Part shown: in pieces, positions 1 through 13,481 of the stretch | Numbering within the stretch: position 1 is the stretch's first letter | How the letters are laid out: every line of letters begins with the position of its first letter | Origin: Plicaturopsis crispa FD-325 SS-3 | Lineage: Eukaryota; Basidiomycota; Agaricomycetes; Amylocorticiales; Amylocorticiaceae | Direction: 5' to 3' | Length of the DNA stretch: 64,000 bases | Assembly: GCA_000827205.1 (NCBI GenBank) | Contig: KN832565.1 | Coordinates: 946,278-1,010,277 of the forward strand | The notes under the pieces: generated by a model | The model's input: only the letters and a program-made list of their open reading frames with translations | Database searches by the model: none | What the model was told of the DNA's origin: nothing | Translations under genes and position numbers: made by a program

Positions 1-1799
1 TCTTTGCCGCGACTACAAGAAATGACGACTATGTCAGGATGCAAGGCATGAAGCATGTCGTCGCTAATCCCGACCATCGCAAAGAAGTAGTAGCCAACGA
101 CTTATACAGCCATCTCAGTGCTGGTATGTAATCGCATGGCAGCATAACGGTCTACATCTCCTAACGCTGTTTCAGAGTTCCGTAAAACAGTCGACCGGGT
201 GGGAAATGATGCCAGCGAATTTCCAGAGGCCAGAAGGACACATATTCAGCGAGATAGGTTGACGCTCAAGTCTCTGCTTAATGAGCCACTGCAAACGCTA
301 CCGGAGGTTTTTAGAATCCACTCATAAATCGAGTTGAGTCCACTAAACGATGTTTTAGATTGTATTTGCTTTGCGCGCCGTCCAATACCCTGCTTCCATT
401 CCGCTGTCTTTAGCATCTCTGAGACTCATTCAAGAGACTACAGCGGATTTCAGTTTCAGCGTTCTCAGGTTTCTGGAACAGACTGGATCTATCTCGGAGC
501 AGCTGGCAGACGTACGCAAACTATACGAGATCGTCAACATACCCAATACGATTGTGGATGGACGGGAGCCTTTCCCTGAAAATCAACAAGCCCTGACCAG
601 TGGAATCGCCGTGGAGTTTAGGTGCGTGTACTAGTGCAGATTTTCTTATCACAACACTCAGTTTTCCGTGGTAGAAACGTCTCATTCCGTTACCCTGGTA
701 GTACTGAGTACGCGTTAAAGAACGTGTCCTTCAAGATTGAGCCAGGCCAGCTTTGTGTGCGTATTCCGATGCGTCTCTCCTGGTCACAAGAATTGAAACT
801 GGGGTTATAGGTCATCGTCGGGTCCAACGGGTCAGGAAAATCTACTTGTTTGAAGCTCATCACAAGGCTTTATGACACTACGGAGGGAGATATACTTATA
901 GACGGGAGGAATATACGGTCGCTCAAGCTCGCCGATTTGCGAAGGGCCACGTCTGTTCTATTCCAGGATTACACTCACTTCCCATTATCCGTGAGGCACT
1001 TTTACATATTTTCTCCCGCCGTGGTGCTTACGCGTGTCCTAGGTTCGCGAGAATATTGGTCTGGGCGATCCGGAGCACGCTGACGACGATGAAAAGATAG
1101 AACAGGCTGCCCAGCTTGGAGGTGCTAAAGAGTTTATCGATCGTTTACCAGAGGGGATGGACCAGTACCTTGATCGACCGGTCCGTGACTACTACTCTGG
1201 CATACCTCAAGGAACGAAAACTCTTTTTGGACGACCCGTTGATTACAGTCATGTTCGAGGCGCCGGTGGCATGGACACCACAATGACCACAACCCTGTCT
1301 GGCGGTCAAATGCAAAGGCTCGCTGTGTAAGTGGTATATCCCTTATGTCCTCAATTTTACCGTTGATATTTGGTGGTATAGGTCGCGTACATTTATGAAA
1401 TCGCTTATTTCCGAGCCGAAGGTGGGCATGCTGCTCTTCGACGAGCCAAGTGCCTCCTTAGACCCTACGGCTGAGCACGGTAACGATCATATATCATTAT
1501 CATCGTTGTACATCCTACTAATTGCGCGCGACCATAGACCTTTTCGAGCGACTACGAAATCTACGGGGCAACAAGACTATGCTATTCTCCTCTCATCGAT
1601 TCGGTAATCTCACTCGGCACGCCGACATTATCCTGTGAGGCACTAGTACTCGTTGAGGAGCATTGGTTACTAAAACGTACTCGACAGGTATATCCAGGAT
1701 GCGGCAGTGCAAGAGACAGGAACTCACGATGAGCTATTGAAGCAAAATGGAGAGTACGCTCGTATCTGGATGTTACAAGCTCAGGCTTTTCTATCGTAG
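1..1799 (+). CDS. ABC transporter, C-terminal part (5' end outside window)
   Basis: The C-terminal part of an exporter-type ABC transporter, with the end of a membrane domain followed by one nucleotide-binding domain. Five or more short introns separate the exons. The ATPase core is complete: Walker A GSNGSGKST near 817-845, with an intron just before it (about 756-810), a Q-loop region reading VLFQDYTHFPLSV, the signature LSGGQ at 1295-1309, Walker B MLLFDEP near 1428-1448, D-loop SASLD, and an H-loop in SSHR near 1590. About 60 residues between the Q-loop helix and LSGGQ, containing DYYSG and GRPVDYSHVRGAGG, look like an insertion compared with ordinary ABC domains. The stop is TAG at 1797-1799. 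The substrate cannot be told from this part. The gene converges on the helicase gene, 93 bp away. Confidence 0.85.
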
Positions 1800-1892
1800 A
1801 CGACGCATCATCGAGTGCATATACATTAGTCAAAACTAGACACCATTATTCGTATCGTACATCCATATCTATCCACCCCTCAGGATTACATA

Positions 1893-4800
1893 TCATAACA
1901 TCAGATCGTCCTCGACGTTCAAGCGCGGTTTCTCTTTTTTGCGCTGGCTCTTTCCTTCGAAAAATAGTGCGACGATTTTGAGGTCGTGCTGAAGCTCCTG
2001 TTGTACGACGTGCCCGAGAATTGGGTGTTGGCAGAGTTCTTGCACTTTACAGACGTGCATCTTCAACTGGCCCAGATCTCGACGACAATGTAGCGAGGAT
2101 TTCGGGTCCAGTGCCTTTTGCAACTTATTGACGGCTTGAAATAATGTCCTGTCAGGATACTTGTCAAAATAGGGCTACGCTGGGTGACGAAAAGAATGTC
2201 ACTTACGACACCTCTGTCTGCAAGGTCATCAGCTCCTCCAATTCTATATGCTGGGCCTTGCTCATGCGCCTTTTGACTTTGGCTTTGGATGCATGAACGC
2301 GGGCTTGAAGCGTTTGCAGGCATACGAGAACGTGAGGAAGCGCCCCTAGGAACAGGATACGATAATATCGATGAGGCCAGTCCATCTTCTGCGATTCTTG
2401 GTAACAGTCGTTCCATATGATAAATCGAGTGCCCGCCAAACCATTTGCCGTAGCACGAGTCCGACGGGAGACATATTGATGATATGTACGTTCAATAATG
2501 CGCGCAGCCTTGATCTCCTCGGGCGACGGTGGTTTTTCCGTCAGCGAGACATTGCTGGACGGTAAAGGTGCTTCCATATCTACATCTGCGACTTCGTCTT
2601 GTAGCGTTTCCTCGACATCGTTTTCTTCTTCGTCTCCATCATCATCCTCGGCCGGGTCGTAGGCTAGGTCGTCGGTAGGGTCCCCTGCGGACACATCGGC
2701 CACATCCTCCTGCGTCGCGTTCGCCGACGTAGAAGTGGTCGCTGCCGCGGAAGAAGGGACGAAGGGTGCAGCACTGGGCCGAAGAATTGATACGACTTTG
2801 GTCGAGGGTTTGAAGGGGGGAGCCTCGAGGGCGCTCGGAACATCGCGTAAGGTCTGAACGATGATTGGGCGCACATCCTTTAGGGGGGGCGGAGATCTAG
2901 GCAGAACACTTCTATTCCAGAGCAAAATCATCTCGTCCATCGGACTCCTCACAGTGGGATTTTGAACAGCTTTGGCAATGTCCTTCCAGTCTCTCGATAG
3001 AACATACCTAGAGGGGTTTGAGCGCCCCGGCTTTGTAAGATAAGTAGGAGGAAATGCTCACGGAGCGTATAAGCGTGAAACGTTTCGACGATCAGATTTG
3101 GATGACAGTCGCCTCATCGCTTGCACTATCTTTGATCTTAGTTCGAGGTTATTGATGTTGTAGCCCACTATCTGGCAAACTCAGACTCGGCTGCAAGGTA
3201 AAGAGGCTCTAAATCCACGTACGCAGACAGATGGTCCGACATCTAAAGTTATGGTGAGCATGCGGATTGGGAGATCTCGACGATAAAGGCCTACATTCGA
3301 GCAACAAAGACATGTCGAATGACAAAACGGACTTTTGTAAGAGTAGTTTTTTCGTAAAGAAGATAATCAGCGTCAGCTATGGATCCCAATTATCAGCTGA
3401 ACCTCCATGATATGTCACAGATTGAGCAGACCTTGTCCTTCGGAAATTTGTTCCAGCAGCAGTACGGCGATATTGTGGAAGACATTGAGGAAAAGCACCG
3501 CATTTTGGGGAGTGTTAGTATCAAAGCTCTTGGAGAAGGTGAGCAACCAGCTACGCGGTAGAGTAACTTGATGTGTCATAGCTTCCTTCCGGTATTGGTG
3601 AGTAAGAGCAATCATCCCGCATATTTGGTCCAGTAAGTCGCAGAGGAGATTGATATCTATTGGCAGTTGCGCCTCCACAATATGCCTAAGTAGTATCAGC
3701 AAACGGTGCCAGCATTGCAAAAAATCAGTGTGCGCTTACTTTAGAGAGAAGATACCCATCGTAATGGAGTTAGGAGTGTTACCGTGGATGCACCAAATCA
3801 GTTCCTCCACGATATAACCGCCCCCTCTCCGGATAAAGCCATCGTCGAGTATGGTTTGCATCAGTGGTGTCCGAACAATAAAGCGAGAGGCTTCAGCGCG
3901 GTCTATAGTGAAGCTCAAGCTGGCAGCTTTGAGAATGGTCGAAAGAATGGCTTTTTCGCCGTTTCTGTGACGACGTTCGAAATGGTAGAGCAAACGCTTT
4001 GACCACACCTTCGCCACTTCAAATCCAGCCACATCCTCACGAGATAGATTCGGGTTGAGGTTTGCTATGGTTCCAAGAGGAAAATATGGGGGATGGAGGG
4101 CGTCATAAAGTTGGTCGAGCCAATATCTATAAATCTCACGTCGGTGGAGTTCAACCTCTCTGGGAGGAGGATACACATACCTTTGGTGCCATTCCTCTTC
4201 CGGGCCAAGCTTGACTATGTGGAGGGTATGGAATATGAGGATCTGCTGCAAATGAATGTGAACTCGCGAATTGTACCAGTCCTGGTCCAATGCAGTGGCA
4301 TTAACGTGAGCCTGTGGGCATCCTGGCCGGTTGCAATATCCAGAAGCCGCCCACGAGACGCAAGGGGAAAATGCTTGTGCTCTACGGCACGCCTCGTTCT
4401 CACCGAAGACTTTTACTCGAAGCCGTCGTCCTAGTTCCCTTTTGAATATAGGTGTAAAGTTGACATCAGAGATGAAGACATCCTCTTCGTTCTGACGAGT
4501 CATAGCGTATCGAGAGGAAGCTATGAGGCCATGGAGAAACGTCCCAGTGCGAATGCGAAGCTCATGGGCGGTCGTCGTCGACGCAGTGAAACCGAAGAGT
4601 CGCTGAACGATACCGTTGTTGGCGGGATCCGAATGACTGTAAAAGTCTCGGAGCAAGGTGGCATAGATGAGAAACATCTCAAGTTGCCTGGATACATCTC
4701 GGGCCAAAGCCTCCGCAAGGATTCGAGGGGGGTTAACGAAGACATGATCGAGGCATAATAGGGCGGCCGCAGGTTTGTTATAGACGTGGTAGAAATTTCG

Positions 4801-7800
4801 AGCAAGTTCTTCGAGATGATTAGCCTCCTTCGCTACAACGGCGCGGAAGAGGTCAATCTTGCGAAAAATGATATCAGTAACGGAATATACATTGACGGCT
4901 TGTATATACCTCTGCGTTGTCACTAGGCTCCAGAAGTGTAGGATTGAGTCGACCAGCCAACTTGAGCAATTGTTGCAGAGCAACGTTCGAGCTTGCAGTT
5001 TCTGCTGTTACCCCAAAGGATAAATTTTGCCACAATCCATCGAGCAAGCACTCTTTGGCCCGTTGCATAGATACTTCGTTTCCGCCATCCTTGAGGAACA
5101 AGTGGATGGCCTCCAGAGTACGGCCTTCGGCAAGATGTAGCTCTGCAGCCTCAGCCATTCTACCGACACTCGCAAGCAGAGAAGCACGCTGGACGTCCAG
5201 GTCATAAGCCTCCATAAATTCCAACTCATCTTCGAACGATGGGAAAAGAGCGCTCGCTTTCCTGGAACAAGTGTCATCAGTATGAGCAGTTTGTAGAGCT
5301 GAGCATGTCAAGTCTTACTCCAGCTCGCCACTTTGGAAGTAAAAAAGCCGGGCGACACTGGTAATCCGCTTCGATACGTCGGGCTTCACCTTGGCTTGAT
5401 AAGTCGTGATAACGCTAATAGCATCATCGAACATGCCAATCTTGCGATATTGTAGAGTAGCAGAAGTGTAGTCCTCTGCGTCCACGAACGCTCGGGCCGC
5501 CTTCAGGTCATCCCCGCCTTGCATATAACAATCCGCAGCATTGCGGAAATATGCTGTTTTTTCCTTGTTGGCTTCCTGCGCGCAAGCATGGAAGGCCTCG
5601 GCAGCAACGAGAAACGCAGTCATGCGTTCCGCTGTACTCGATCGGGAGCCTGCCGGCATTGCGCGAGCTTCCTCTCGCAAGTAGTAGGCCTGTGAAACAG
5701 CGACTTCGCGGGGAAGAGAGGCCCTTTCAAAGCAGTGCTTGGCCTGCAAGTAGCGCTTGTTTTGAAATAGGGACCTCCCGGAAGTGGCCCACTCTTCTGC
5801 AGTCGACGATACAGCTAGGTGTGGTACGTCAGTGCCAGGGGTACAGTTTTGAACCAAGTCTCGACTTGTCCAGAATATCTAACATGGATATATATTATCA
5901 GTAGTTTTACCATCATCGACCAGACTGATCATACCCGCATCGGTTCGCTCTTCTCCGAGCTATCCACTATCCACATATTTTTTCGTGCCCTTGTGATTGC
6001 GACGTACAGGAACTTCAGCTACTCGAACTATGATGAGCTATGACGAAACATCATAGGGGAGGATCATTACTTCACTGCAAACACCAGCATGCCTAGTCTC
6101 GCTGAAGCGTGGTGCCGGTGTAGACTTGCGCTGGCTAGCTTCCACTGCGTTGAGCACTACTCGCCACTGGGACAGGTCGACTGTCGAGTCCTGGAAGAAA
6201 TTATACAGAAGGACCTGTCATGGTGTCAGCATTATCCATTATATGCAAATTTGATTCATACATCATTGAATTCTAAGCCCTTGCTCTCGTAAAGTGTCCT
6301 TGGAAAAGATGAGCGGTTTGATACAAATAGGCCGTTTGCACTTACAGTATCAGTCCGATGTCACCAACCTGACCCCGTAATCTCTCGCGAGCGGCATTAT
6401 CGCGTACGAGGATACCTAGAGATGTACGTCAGATCGTCGCACCGCTGGGGCATTATCAACGAAATTGTCTCACACTGTTGGGCACCAAATTCAATCGGAC
6501 TACCTCTGTATAGAGAACCTCAGTGATGATAGTAGCTTTTGAGGGAAGGGACGTACGAGTCTCCAAAGAGAAACTGTTCATATCTGACCGTGTTCTGATC
6601 CCATCCTCCCAGAAATACAGGGCGAAGGCCCTGAACGATGCCTTTTTCTTGTGCTAGTATATCGATAGCATACGGCCAAAATTCGGTTATAAGCTCGATG
6701 ACTGAATGGGCACAGTTGACAATCCCCGCATGAGAACGATAGTTGACGGCGAGTTGAAACGACTTGGGCGGCTCGATAGTCTTCTGAGCGTGATGCGAAT
6801 TTTGCTCCTAGTAATAAAGTACACGTGAGCTTCGATCTCGATATACAATTTACAAACGAAGAATGATTGACATGCCTCGATACGAAAAAGAAATGCTTTC
6901 AGATCGTTGAACCTGAATGAACTGCCTATCGAAATCGTTTGGGCTGTATCCCCGGCCCAGAAAAGTCCATCGGGGTTCCGACACAATTTACGTAGAACTG
7001 AATGGAAAAGATTAACAAGTGTCGTTTAAGATGTATGAGATGACGCACGCAAAGCGTCAATCAGCAGATTGTCCTGGGCCTCGTCGACATAGCTTCCGAA
7101 GGGATAGTTTAGTCGGTTGACTACAAGACTTGATAGAGCCGACATACAGATAATCGATAAGACGGGGCAGAAGGCCCGGCTCTTGCAGATGTTTGAGGAT
7201 GGTGTGTGTTCTGTAACAACGTAAGCCGTACGCAACAATTTCCTACACTGTAGGCTAACCTGTCTGCAGCATCATAGTCATTGCGCCCTCGCTTGCGCTT
7301 GAGGTACACCTGAAATAAGCCGTATATGAGATCCCGTTGTGTAGCGAAAGTCGCCTGGGTACGGTGACTGAGGTTGTCGTATGCATCCTTGTCCAAGTAG
7401 CATTCGGGATGAGCTAGGGCTTGCTCTGACCCTTTGATGACACCTGGAAGATTGTGAGACCAGGGCTCAAATTTGACTGAGCAGCAAATCCATACCCATG
7501 AACTCGCTATACACAAGGGAGGGGTCTGAAAACAAATCCTCGTCAGAAGGGGTAGCGATAACTTAAAACTCGATCAGTACCTAGATTTTTTATAAGAGAT
7601 TGGGGGAAGTGTGGCCAGTATGATTGGAAAAACACATCATACGAGACCATGGATTGACCTCCTAGAGCGAGACTGAGGTCCACGCCCGATTGGAGTGACA
7701 CGCTCGGAGATGAAGGTTCATTGCTCTCATCATCATTGAAAAAGAGCCTCGTCGAGCTCGCCGCTTGAGAAGCCGACTGAATGTCAGCCTCTATCAGCTT

Positions 7801-10340
7801 CGACAACTAGTCAAACGCGTCAGGCTAATGTTCTCTTAGCCATGACGAATGACGGCACTAACCTGGTCGAAGGTGATGAAGAGCGGGAAATGATCGTCGC
7901 GCAGCTCACTGAAGCATCCAGGGAGATCTGCGCGCCAGTTCACCTCGTCATCCCGATCGACGAGCATCGCTTCCTCCCGCTGGTTTTTCGCCGATTTAGA
8001 CAACTTCGCGAGATCTTGCAGACTAGCGGAAGCTGTCGCCAGGGACTGCAGCAATTTCGAAAAGTATTCTTCGACCTTTTCGGCGAGAACGCGGCTCTGC
8101 GTAACGAAGACTTGTCGTGGCTTCGGGACGTCGTCCGCGTGAAGCTCCCATGCTCGCTCGATTCCAAGCATCTTGAACAGCATGGTCGTCGTTTTTCTAG
8201 GTTTATCGTGAGAGCTGTTATCGTGATGGTTCAATGTAAAGCTCACCCCGTCCCGCTTCGCCCTAGGACATAGCACGAGTGCTGGTGTTCTATAATCTCC
8301 TTCTCTTGGGAGCTAAGATGAACGGAACATGAGCGGTTTCTGTTCACTTCGAATGTGTATGATAACCTACGATACATGGAAGACATGTTGCACTTCCTGG
8401 TTTGCGATAATACCTGAGTAATACGGTCAGCTACGTGCCTACATGCTGGTGGTTTTGAAGAAAAGGCCTACTATTTAATAGGGCTTGCGAAAATGTGACA
8501 AACTTCTCAAGACTACGACAATCGTGAGCTTAAGTAAGTAGGCACAATAGTAGTCTTAATCGCGTACACAAGTAGTGAATGTAACTAAAAGAAGAATACT
8601 TGATCAGCAGTAGGACTCGTCGCAGGAACAAAGTGTATCACCTCCTCCAAATCGCCGTGCGGTAGCTCTAAGTGTTTCTGGGTCAGGTCGATTGCTGACT
8701 CTTCGACGGGGGGCCATGTTTCGGGCTCGAAAACATTGTCCCCTGCATGTAGCGGCCGCTTGCGGTAGATGCACCTGGTTTTTTGCCATTATCAACATTG
8801 GCAGAAGACCGTTCAGAGGCTAACAGACCTCCGTCTGTATTCCTTCCCTTTCCTTCCCAACTGGTAGCCAACGGAGTCCCATAAGCGTTTGTCAAATTGT
8901 GCGTGCGTATATATCCCAAAAATCCGAATGACTAGAGCGAACAAGTGTCAACGGCATGTTTGTTAGAGCGGAGAGTAGTATAAAACGACCTTGACGTTCT
9001 ACATCACTGTCATATTCCGGAACACAGTCTACTTGATACTGCGAGGATTGGAGATAGTTAATCCATGCACACGTTCAGACTGGTGAGTGGTACGCACTAC
9101 GAGACGAAGGTCGCGCGTCATCTTTGCTTCGTATATTGGAATCTCAGTGTTAGGCCCGTTCAAACGCTTTTGATTATCGTCCGAAAAATGGCCGTTCGAT
9201 AACTCCCTGGATGAGACGCGTCGGTGACAGTGGCCAACGAGCAGGAGACAACGCTGACACTGACTTAATCTTCTTGATGATGATCTTGAATTTAGAGGCA
9301 TCCTGCCTTCGCGCCTCGCGCAAATGCGCGTCGGCCCTCCCAGCGATGAGGATGCGCCACTGGCCAAATCCTTCCGCACTTTCGAAGTACAGCGCGGCTT
9401 TCATGGGCTGCACCATCGGATATGCTGCAGGAGTCTCTCCTTCGCAAGAGGACTCGTTTGCGATAGTCGGCACATCAGAAGTGGACTGATCGTGTATCGG
9501 ATCCAGTTTTGACTGACTAGTATCCTCTGGCGGGATGTAGAGCGCCTTGACTACGCTTGAAAGCTCCGGCCGACGAAGAATCGACAGGAAGAACTAAGCC
9601 CAGAGTTAGTTATTCTTTGTAAACATGGATTAAAGGAAATCTAGGAACCTCGAGAACACCTTTCTGGTCTTGAAGGATTTGTGCGGCGAGATTCTTGGCC
9701 TCTTGAGGCGTTGTCGGCACCTGGACGCCGAGCTCATCAAACACCTTCATGTCGAGAGGGACGGTGCGCTTGGTGCGCTTCTTCTTCTGCCGGGGCTGCT
9801 TTATCCAGTTCGACATCGACGCCAGATGCTCGTCTTCATCTTCATCACAGGCATCAATTGGGGAGCCGGCGTCGAAAGGCAGCGCCATGACAGTTGGAAT
9901 TACTTTTAGAGCAAGGTCGAAAGAGGAGCGGCACTCCCGTAGACTCTGGAAGGTTTCTGGGGGAAAATCATGGGGCAAGAAAGCCAAGGACAATGACAGC
10001 TTTCCGAGAATCTTTGCAGATGTAGATGAGATGAACTCATCGTGTTTAGAGGGGAATTGCGCAAGAACTTTTGCAGCCAAGAGGTCACTTGCTATAGCAG
10101 TATCAGCCGAAATCAGAATAGCTACACAACTAAGGCTTTGTGCTCACCAGACACAAGAAACTCGAATAGATGGGGCCGAGACAGGATCTGTGTAATGAGA
10201 GCATCAAACGCCCCGTCTCTCAACGCAGTTTCAAACTCGTTCACGGCGATGCGAATGGCATCGTCACTCTTCAATGCATCCACGTTTAGGATGGATAAGC
10301 GCATGGACGTGTTCTGGGGTGGCGACATGGCTAGGGTCAT
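1893..10340 (-). CDS. TRANK1-like giant protein with UvrD-type helicase domain and TPR-like repeats
   Basis: One multi-exon gene of about 8.4 kb with many short introns, predicted at roughly 2,200 residues. The ATG at 10338-10340 opens with MTLAMSPPQN. The N-terminal part (10340-9000) contains KAALYFESAEGFGQWRILIAGRAD. The helicase core follows: Walker A GRSGTGKTT near 8220-8265, interrupted by an intron, then VDEAQDN (Walker B) near 7070-7095 and WAGDTAQTIS near 6940, which are UvrD/superfamily 1 motifs. Downstream (5860-4870) is a helical repeat region with CFERASLPREVAVSQAYYLREEA, read as TPR-like. A CCCH-like C-x8-C-x4-C-x3-H cluster lies near 4300-4340, an acidic stretch near 2560-2680, and an IQ-like helix (RIIERTYHQYVSRR) near 2450-2500. 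This order matches fungal relatives of TRANK1. The substrate and role are unknown. Exon borders were judged by eye. Confidence 0.85.
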
Positions 10341-10636
10341 GGTGTGTACGACTTCCACCCTCTCGTTTTAAACGGAAACTAGAGCAGGATGCGTGCTGCG
10401 GATTGCAACGAGGCGTCCGAGCGTTCTTGAGCGCTCTTTTTGAAAGGGATTCGCCTTTCACGTTTTGGTGCTGCAATTGCAACCCTTGCTCGCGACGCGC
10501 ACGCGTCGAATTTCTTCAGAAAGTGGGTGGCTATTGCCACAACAGAACCAGTCGATAGCAGTCTCTGAGTGAGAAATGCAGCGAGAGAAGCTATACACGA
10601 CAAAACGCATAAACGCCAGAGAAACGCGAGAAAGAC
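10341..10636. other. Remnant of helicase-gene upstream region next to the transposon
   Basis: About 300 bp between the helicase ATG and the left target-site duplication of the transposon. Overlapping ORFs here look like noise. By position this is one half of the former shared upstream region; the other half lies at 27395-27612 before the Rab8 gene. No clear TATA box was picked out. Confidence 0.5.
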
Positions 10637-10645
10637 AAGGCTTAG
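10637..10645. repeat. Left 9-bp target-site duplication (AAGGCTTAG) of the DUF6589-RecQ element
   Basis: AAGGCTTAG lies directly outside the left terminal inverted repeat. It recurs in the same orientation directly outside the right repeat at 27386-27394. The match is exactly 9 bp, and the next bases differ on both sides. Confidence 0.93.
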
Positions 10646-10746
10646 TAGTCTCGGATCCAGCCGTTTTCGGAGTTTCAAAACCCAAGACACAGAACCTCCT
10701 ACAACGTCTGGTGCACTGTGTAAGGGACACCCCCGCGCAGGTCACA
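10646..10746 (+). repeat. Left terminal inverted repeat, 101 bp
   Basis: Begins TAGTCTCGGATCCAG. It is identical over 101 bp to the reverse complement of 27285-27385. Inward of this the two ends stay weakly alike (ATCACG...CCAAAA) and then diverge. It ends about 350 bp upstream of the DUF6589 ATG and contains no full gene. Confidence 0.93.
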
Positions 10747-13264
10747 TCAGGGGTATCACGCTTCCAAAACGGTGTATTTTGTTACGGTGACACTCCTTAA
10801 CGAGTTATACGCCCCTATCTGGAAGCGCTACGCTACGCTCACTCTTTGCTTTGCAAGTCATTGACTGCACGAAGGCATGCCACGAAGACATGTCATTCCT
10901 GCCTTAGAGTATACGTGAAAACAAGAGCATATGCCCTTTGAAAGAGGTGTCTTTCAAGTCAGTTCTGGAGTGAATTCTATTGCAATCAATGTGGGCTTTC
11001 TTTGCTAAGCAGACTCTGGCTCTTGGAAAAATTGGTGACCGTGTTTTCGTATCAAAAACAACACTCAAAAGCGATTATTATAGCTCTATCCTATATGTCT
11101 GAACCACTTGCACAAGAAGATACCGCGGAAACCAGCCAACCAGCTTGGGGAAATATATTTCTTCATGATGACTCCGAGGATCCAATGGCTCGAGAAGAGC
11201 CCGAAAGCGACAGCGACTGCAGTAGCGACGACGACGACGATTCGGACTACGACCCGGACGCTATGGACGTGGACGAGGAGAGTGACGAAGGTGCAGAGGA
11301 GGTGCGAGGAACTGTGCCGTATCACGAGCACACGGAGAGGCGAAGAAAGCGGCTATCCGAGGACAGACAGCGCAATGAATTGGCCGGTAACCCTGTCGAA
11401 ACAATCCCAACGAAGGTCGCAAGAGTTCTATACACATTGGACGTCCTGGGCCTCGACTTGCCAATTTTTCTGGACGCGCTAAGCTGGGGCGGAGACGAGA
11501 ACTATGGCTCCGGGACGCCGTCCGAGGCACGCTCGATCCAGTACGCGCGCTCGTCGCTGCTGCATAGCAAAGAGCTGCCCGGGATTCTGGAGCGCTGGTG
11601 GAAGCCGCCGCGCTCGAAAAAGTCGAAGAGATCGAGGCCGAAAGGAGCGAAGACCAGTATGGAGGCATTTGCAGTGAAGTGCGTGGATAGCGTCCGCGAA
11701 CGGGAGATGAAAGGTGTCGCGGAGCTTCTCCGATCGCCGTCGGGCGAGGACTTGAAGGAGGAGACCCTGACGAGCATTAACTTCGATGAGATGGGCGAGG
11801 AAATCCGGGCACGCGCACCGACAGTCTGGACATTGTTGCGAGGAGCCGCATACAGCGCTAAGCAAGAAAAACGAAACAAGATGAAAAATCCTGATAAAGT
11901 GCGTCGAATGGTAATTGCTTACCGTGTAGCGCTAAACCAGCTGCGCTAGGTTGTGCTCATGACAATCGCGATGCTGGCGTACACGCGAAATCATCGCCAT
12001 GGTCGCATGCAAAAGATGTTCGCGGTGTATCTGAAGTTTCGTGGACTCTCAGCGAAGGCTTTCGACACTCTCCACGCACTCGGAGTTACAATGAGTCATA
12101 AATGGACATGCAATGCCGTCGAGACCATGTCTAAGAACGCGATGACCGAAGTCGTCAATATGATTCAACAACATCCCTTCTTTATCTCGCATGATAACGT
12201 CAACATACCGTTTCGTGTGTTCTCCCAGCGGCTCGACAATAAAGGAGAATTCGGAAATGGTACCGCTGCGACTGTATATGTCAAAAGGAACGCTAAGCAG
12301 CTGCCAAAAGACGAGAATCGAAACTTACAGGAGACGCGCGCGGAGGGGTTGAAGAAGCCGTTGGAGATTCTCGAGATCATGGAGATGGACCTCGAATCAG
12401 CCGGGCGCATACAGGACCGCATGTGCGACGAGGTCCTTCAGTTCCTCATCGGATCGCCCGAGTTCGACTTGAAGACATACGTGCACGGGGACAGTGCCCT
12501 TCTTCAGCGGCTTCCTGCCGTCCGTCCGCTTCCATGTGGTCCGGAGAACATCACACTGCAGTATATGCTGGGGACGGTCGATATCCCCGAGGCTAGCTAC
12601 GCCGATAATGACCGTCTGCTTATCGAGTGGCTCCGGCAGCTGAGAAAGGATGCGCCCGATGAAAAGAGACGATTAGCGCTCGAGCAACTCATCGTGTGGG
12701 TAGGCGATCAGCTCACCGTCGATCGTATTCGAGGGCTTTTCAAGGCTCGTGCTGAGGATCTAAACTCCTACGACCGGATGGACTGGATAGTGCCAGCGTT
12801 CGGGTGGCTGCACCTCGAGATGGCGGTCGAGAACTCCATACACAAGCAGTACCTTGGTACATCATCGGGCAGGGGTCTAGCACACGATTTCGCAGTCCTG
12901 GAACGAAAGGGATTGTCGTCAGTGCTCACGAAGGGGCCGTTCCATCACAATCTCCAAGAAGCACTCTACCACATCGCAGAAGCCCATATACGTATCGATT
13001 TATGCATGGTCGCCGGCGTCTCTGACCTCAAAGAGCTCCGCAAGAAGTCGCCGGAAGAGCTGGTAGAGTTAGCGAGGGCTGTTGTTGAAGAGCACGCGTC
13101 CACTGCAGCTATCGACAAGATTAGCCACGGTACATCGGAGGACAAACAAGACGAAATCAAGAGGCAAACCATTATGTTCAACCGCGATGTTCTCCAGTAC
13201 ATCGTCCTGGATCACGCTATCAAACACGGCGACGTTGGGATCATGGAGGACTCTTTACCGCAAC

Positions 13265-13269
13265 TTTTG
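13265..13269. repeat. Target-site duplication TTTTG, left of the Gypsy element
   Basis: TTTTG immediately before the TG of the left LTR matches TTTTG at 23440-23444 immediately after the CA of the right LTR. Five bp is the usual Ty3/Gypsy duplication length. Confidence 0.93.
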
Positions 13270-13470
13270 TGTTAAGGGGTGATTTAGAGTCCTTAGAATC
13301 ACACCTGTAGCTTAACGGGTCCAATCTCTAAATGATATTAGGATGGATGCGAATGAGCGTAGGTGGATGAGGATGCCCGCATCCGACCCAACGGCTCATG
13401 AGCATAACTACAAGCGAACAAATATATGTAAATACGCGCCACAGGCGCGCCACGATCCACGTCCGTTACA
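13270..13470 (-). repeat. 3' LTR of the Gypsy element (201 bp)
   Basis: Starts TGTTAAGGGG and ends CGTTACA on the plus strand. It is identical base for base to 23239-23439. It is the 3' LTR because the genes read leftwards and the polypurine tract is next to it. Confidence 0.93.
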
Positions 13471-13481
13471 CCCTCCCCCTC
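13471..13481 (-). other. Polypurine tract of the Gypsy element
   Basis: GAGGGGGAGGG on the minus strand, directly adjoining the 3' LTR, as expected for the plus-strand primer of reverse transcription. Confidence 0.8.

Noticed and set aside
7842-8273. 143-codon plus-strand ORF within the helicase gene
   Set aside because: It is the antisense shadow of the helicase exon just after the Walker A motif, which has clear homology on the minus strand.
10576-10800. ORF with SDPAVFGVSKPKTQNLLQRL, shared with 27000-27443
   Set aside because: The shared protein-like text is the 101-bp terminal inverted repeat translated; there is no other coding support.
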